Source of the DNA: Gordonia sp. (in: high G+C Gram-positive bacteria)
GTDB taxonomy: Bacteria > Actinomycetota > Actinomycetes > Mycobacteriales > Mycobacteriaceae
Reading direction: 5' to 3'
Assembly: GCF_012515855.1 (NCBI RefSeq)
Contig: NZ_JAAYXO010000085.1
Location: forward strand, 1-42,621
DNA length: 42,621 nucleotides
The position numbers and the translations under genes were made by a program. Below the pieces are notes generated by a model that saw only the letters and a list, made by a program, of their open reading frames with translations, ran no database searches and was not told where the DNA came from. Of this stretch, positions 41,869 through 42,621 are shown one piece after another. Position 1 is the first letter of the stretch. The number at the start of each line of letters is the position of its first letter.

Positions 41869-41896
41869 CCATCCGATGTTCGTCGGGCTCCGAATG
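41869..41896 (+). promoter_or_regulatory. SigK-like promoter of the fasciclin lipoprotein gene
   Basis: CCATCC (41869-41874), 16 bases, then CGAATG (41891-41896) on the plus strand: the same boxes and spacing as the opposite promoter at 41793-41820. An ATG at 41901, in frame with the lipoprotein, lies just 4 bases downstream; the ribosome-site start at 41961 is about 64 bases downstream. Confidence 0.6.
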
Positions 41897-41960
41897 ACCC
41901 ATGTCACTGCTGATGATCGCCGACGACCGTCGGCGATCCACGACAAGGGAGAGCAGGCTG

Positions 41961-42617
41961 ATGAGAACCAGCAACACCAGGGGCGCCAAGATCGCTGCGA
42001 TGGGTTTCGCCGTCGCGATCGCCGCAACGATGACCGCATGCTCCAGCGACGACTCGACCACCAACACCATGTCGAGCGAGGCCGCGCCGATGAGTACCTC
42101 CGCGATGGCCGACCCCGCGGCGGATCTGGTGGGTCCCGGATGCAAGGCGTATGCGGAGCAGGTCCCGACCGGCCCAGGTTCGGTGACCGGCATGTCCACT
42201 GAACCGGTCGCGGTCGCCGCGGCCAACAATCCGCTGCTCACCACGCTCACTTCGGCGCTGTCGGGCAAACTCAATCCGGACGTGAACCTCGTAGACACGC
42301 TCAACGGCGGTGAGTTCACCGTGTTCGCACCGGTCGACGAGGCGTTCGCCAAGGTGCCGCCGGCCACCATCGATTCGCTCAAGACCGATGCGCCGGCGCT
42401 GAAGTCGCTCCTGACCTACCACGTGGTGCCGGGTCAGCTCAGCCCCGATCAGGTTGCCGGGATGCACAAGACCGTGCAGGGCGAGTCGGTCGAGGTGACC
42501 GGTAGCGGCAACGACCTCAAGGTCGACGGCGCCAGCGTCATCTGCGGCGGCGTCCACACCGCGAACGCCACCGTGTACTTGATCGACCAGGTCCTGATGC
42601 CCCCGGCCAAGTCCTGA
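41961..42617 (+). CDS. Fasciclin (FAS1) domain lipoprotein, MPT83-like
   Basis: A 218-aa secreted lipoprotein. [10 protein letters not shown], a hydrophobic stretch and the lipobox TMTAC give a lipid-modified Cys near residue 27. A Ser/Thr/Ala-rich linker ([12 protein letters not shown]) follows, then one FAS1 domain with [18 protein letters not shown] near residue 118 and [10 protein letters not shown] near 155. FAS1 domains mediate adhesion or carbohydrate and protein binding at the cell surface. MPT83 of M. tuberculosis has this same build and lies next to dipZ. ATG 41961 has AAGGGAG upstream; ATG 41901 in the same frame, 4 bases after the SigK-like -10, is possible but would add 20 polar residues before the signal. 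Confidence 0.88.
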   Translation: MRTSNTRGAKIAAMGFAVAIAATMTACSSDDSTTNTMSSEAAPMSTSAMADPAADLVGPGCKAYAEQVPTGPGSVTGMSTEPVAVAAANNPLLTTLTSALSGKLNPDVNLVDTLNGGEFTVFAPVDEAFAKVPPATIDSLKTDAPALKSLLTYHVVPGQLSPDQVAGMHKTVQGESVEVTGSGNDLKVDGASVICGGVHTANATVYLIDQVLMPPAKS

Positions 42618-42621
42618 CGCG

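Noticed and set aside
41901-41960. Leaderless ATG at 41901 as start of the fasciclin lipoprotein
   Set aside because: It would put 20 polar residues before a good lipoprotein signal; ATG 41961 has a ribosome site. Kept only as an alternative.

Overview
The window is high-GC actinobacterial DNA with dense gene packing, ATGA/GTGA start-stop overlaps, F420-, P450- and acyl-CoA-based metabolism, and mycobacterial-type -10 boxes. Three blocks keep the gene order of Mycobacterium tuberculosis: the cyp51 locus (Rv0762c to Rv0771), the accA2/accD2 locus (Rv0971c to Rv0976c) and a dipZ/fasciclin pair like mpt83-dipZ-mpt70. Together with the GGTCGAGTAGG-type intergenic repeats this points to a non-mycobacterial member of Mycobacteriales. 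Gordonia is my best guess, by inference only.

Layout. 1-4586 (minus): a LivFGHMK-type ABC importer in which both permeases and one ATPase are fused into one protein, with a strong hairpin between the binding-protein gene and the fusion. 4832-6507: a divergent pair, a methyltransferase and a quinone oxidoreductase-like enzyme. 6508-6949: a gene-free, convergent, repeat-filled gap. 6950-10064: F420-type oxidoreductase, amidohydrolase, thioesterase and a carboxymuconolactone decarboxylase-like protein. 10061-13546 (minus): CMD, 3-hydroxyisobutyrate dehydrogenase-like enzyme, SDR and aldehyde dehydrogenase. 13610-19632 (plus): TetR, CYP123, SDR, CYP51, 3Fe-4S ferredoxin, an NTF2-like protein and an unrecognised 414-aa protein, almost all translationally coupled. 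19662-22857: MFS exporter, double-hotdog thioesterase and a maleylpyruvate-isomerase-like protein. 22919-32343 (plus): an AtuA-like protein, two acyl-CoA dehydrogenases, both subunits of a biotin-dependent acyl-CoA carboxylase, an enoyl-CoA hydratase and a TetR regulator, which probably form a branched acyl-CoA degradation operon. 32363-33545: DUF4253 protein and a cupin. 33678-38104 (minus): NDMA-type alcohol dehydrogenase, aldehyde dehydrogenase and a Fis-type regulator. 38137-38520: a frameshifted pseudogene. 38537-42617: exodeoxyribonuclease III, a small unknown protein, and the divergent dipZ and fasciclin lipoprotein genes.

Non-coding signals are the most unusual content. Three intergenic stem-loops (11699-11809, 11917-12012, 30697-30792) share an almost invariant core of about 48 nt, but each has its own perfectly complementary 19-24 bp stem. 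Ten or more genes start 6-7 nt after a TANNNT box, as leaderless transcripts do. dipZ and the fasciclin gene each have a CCATCC-N16-CGAAT promoter that resembles the reported SigK type. No tRNA, rRNA, CRISPR array or transposase was seen.
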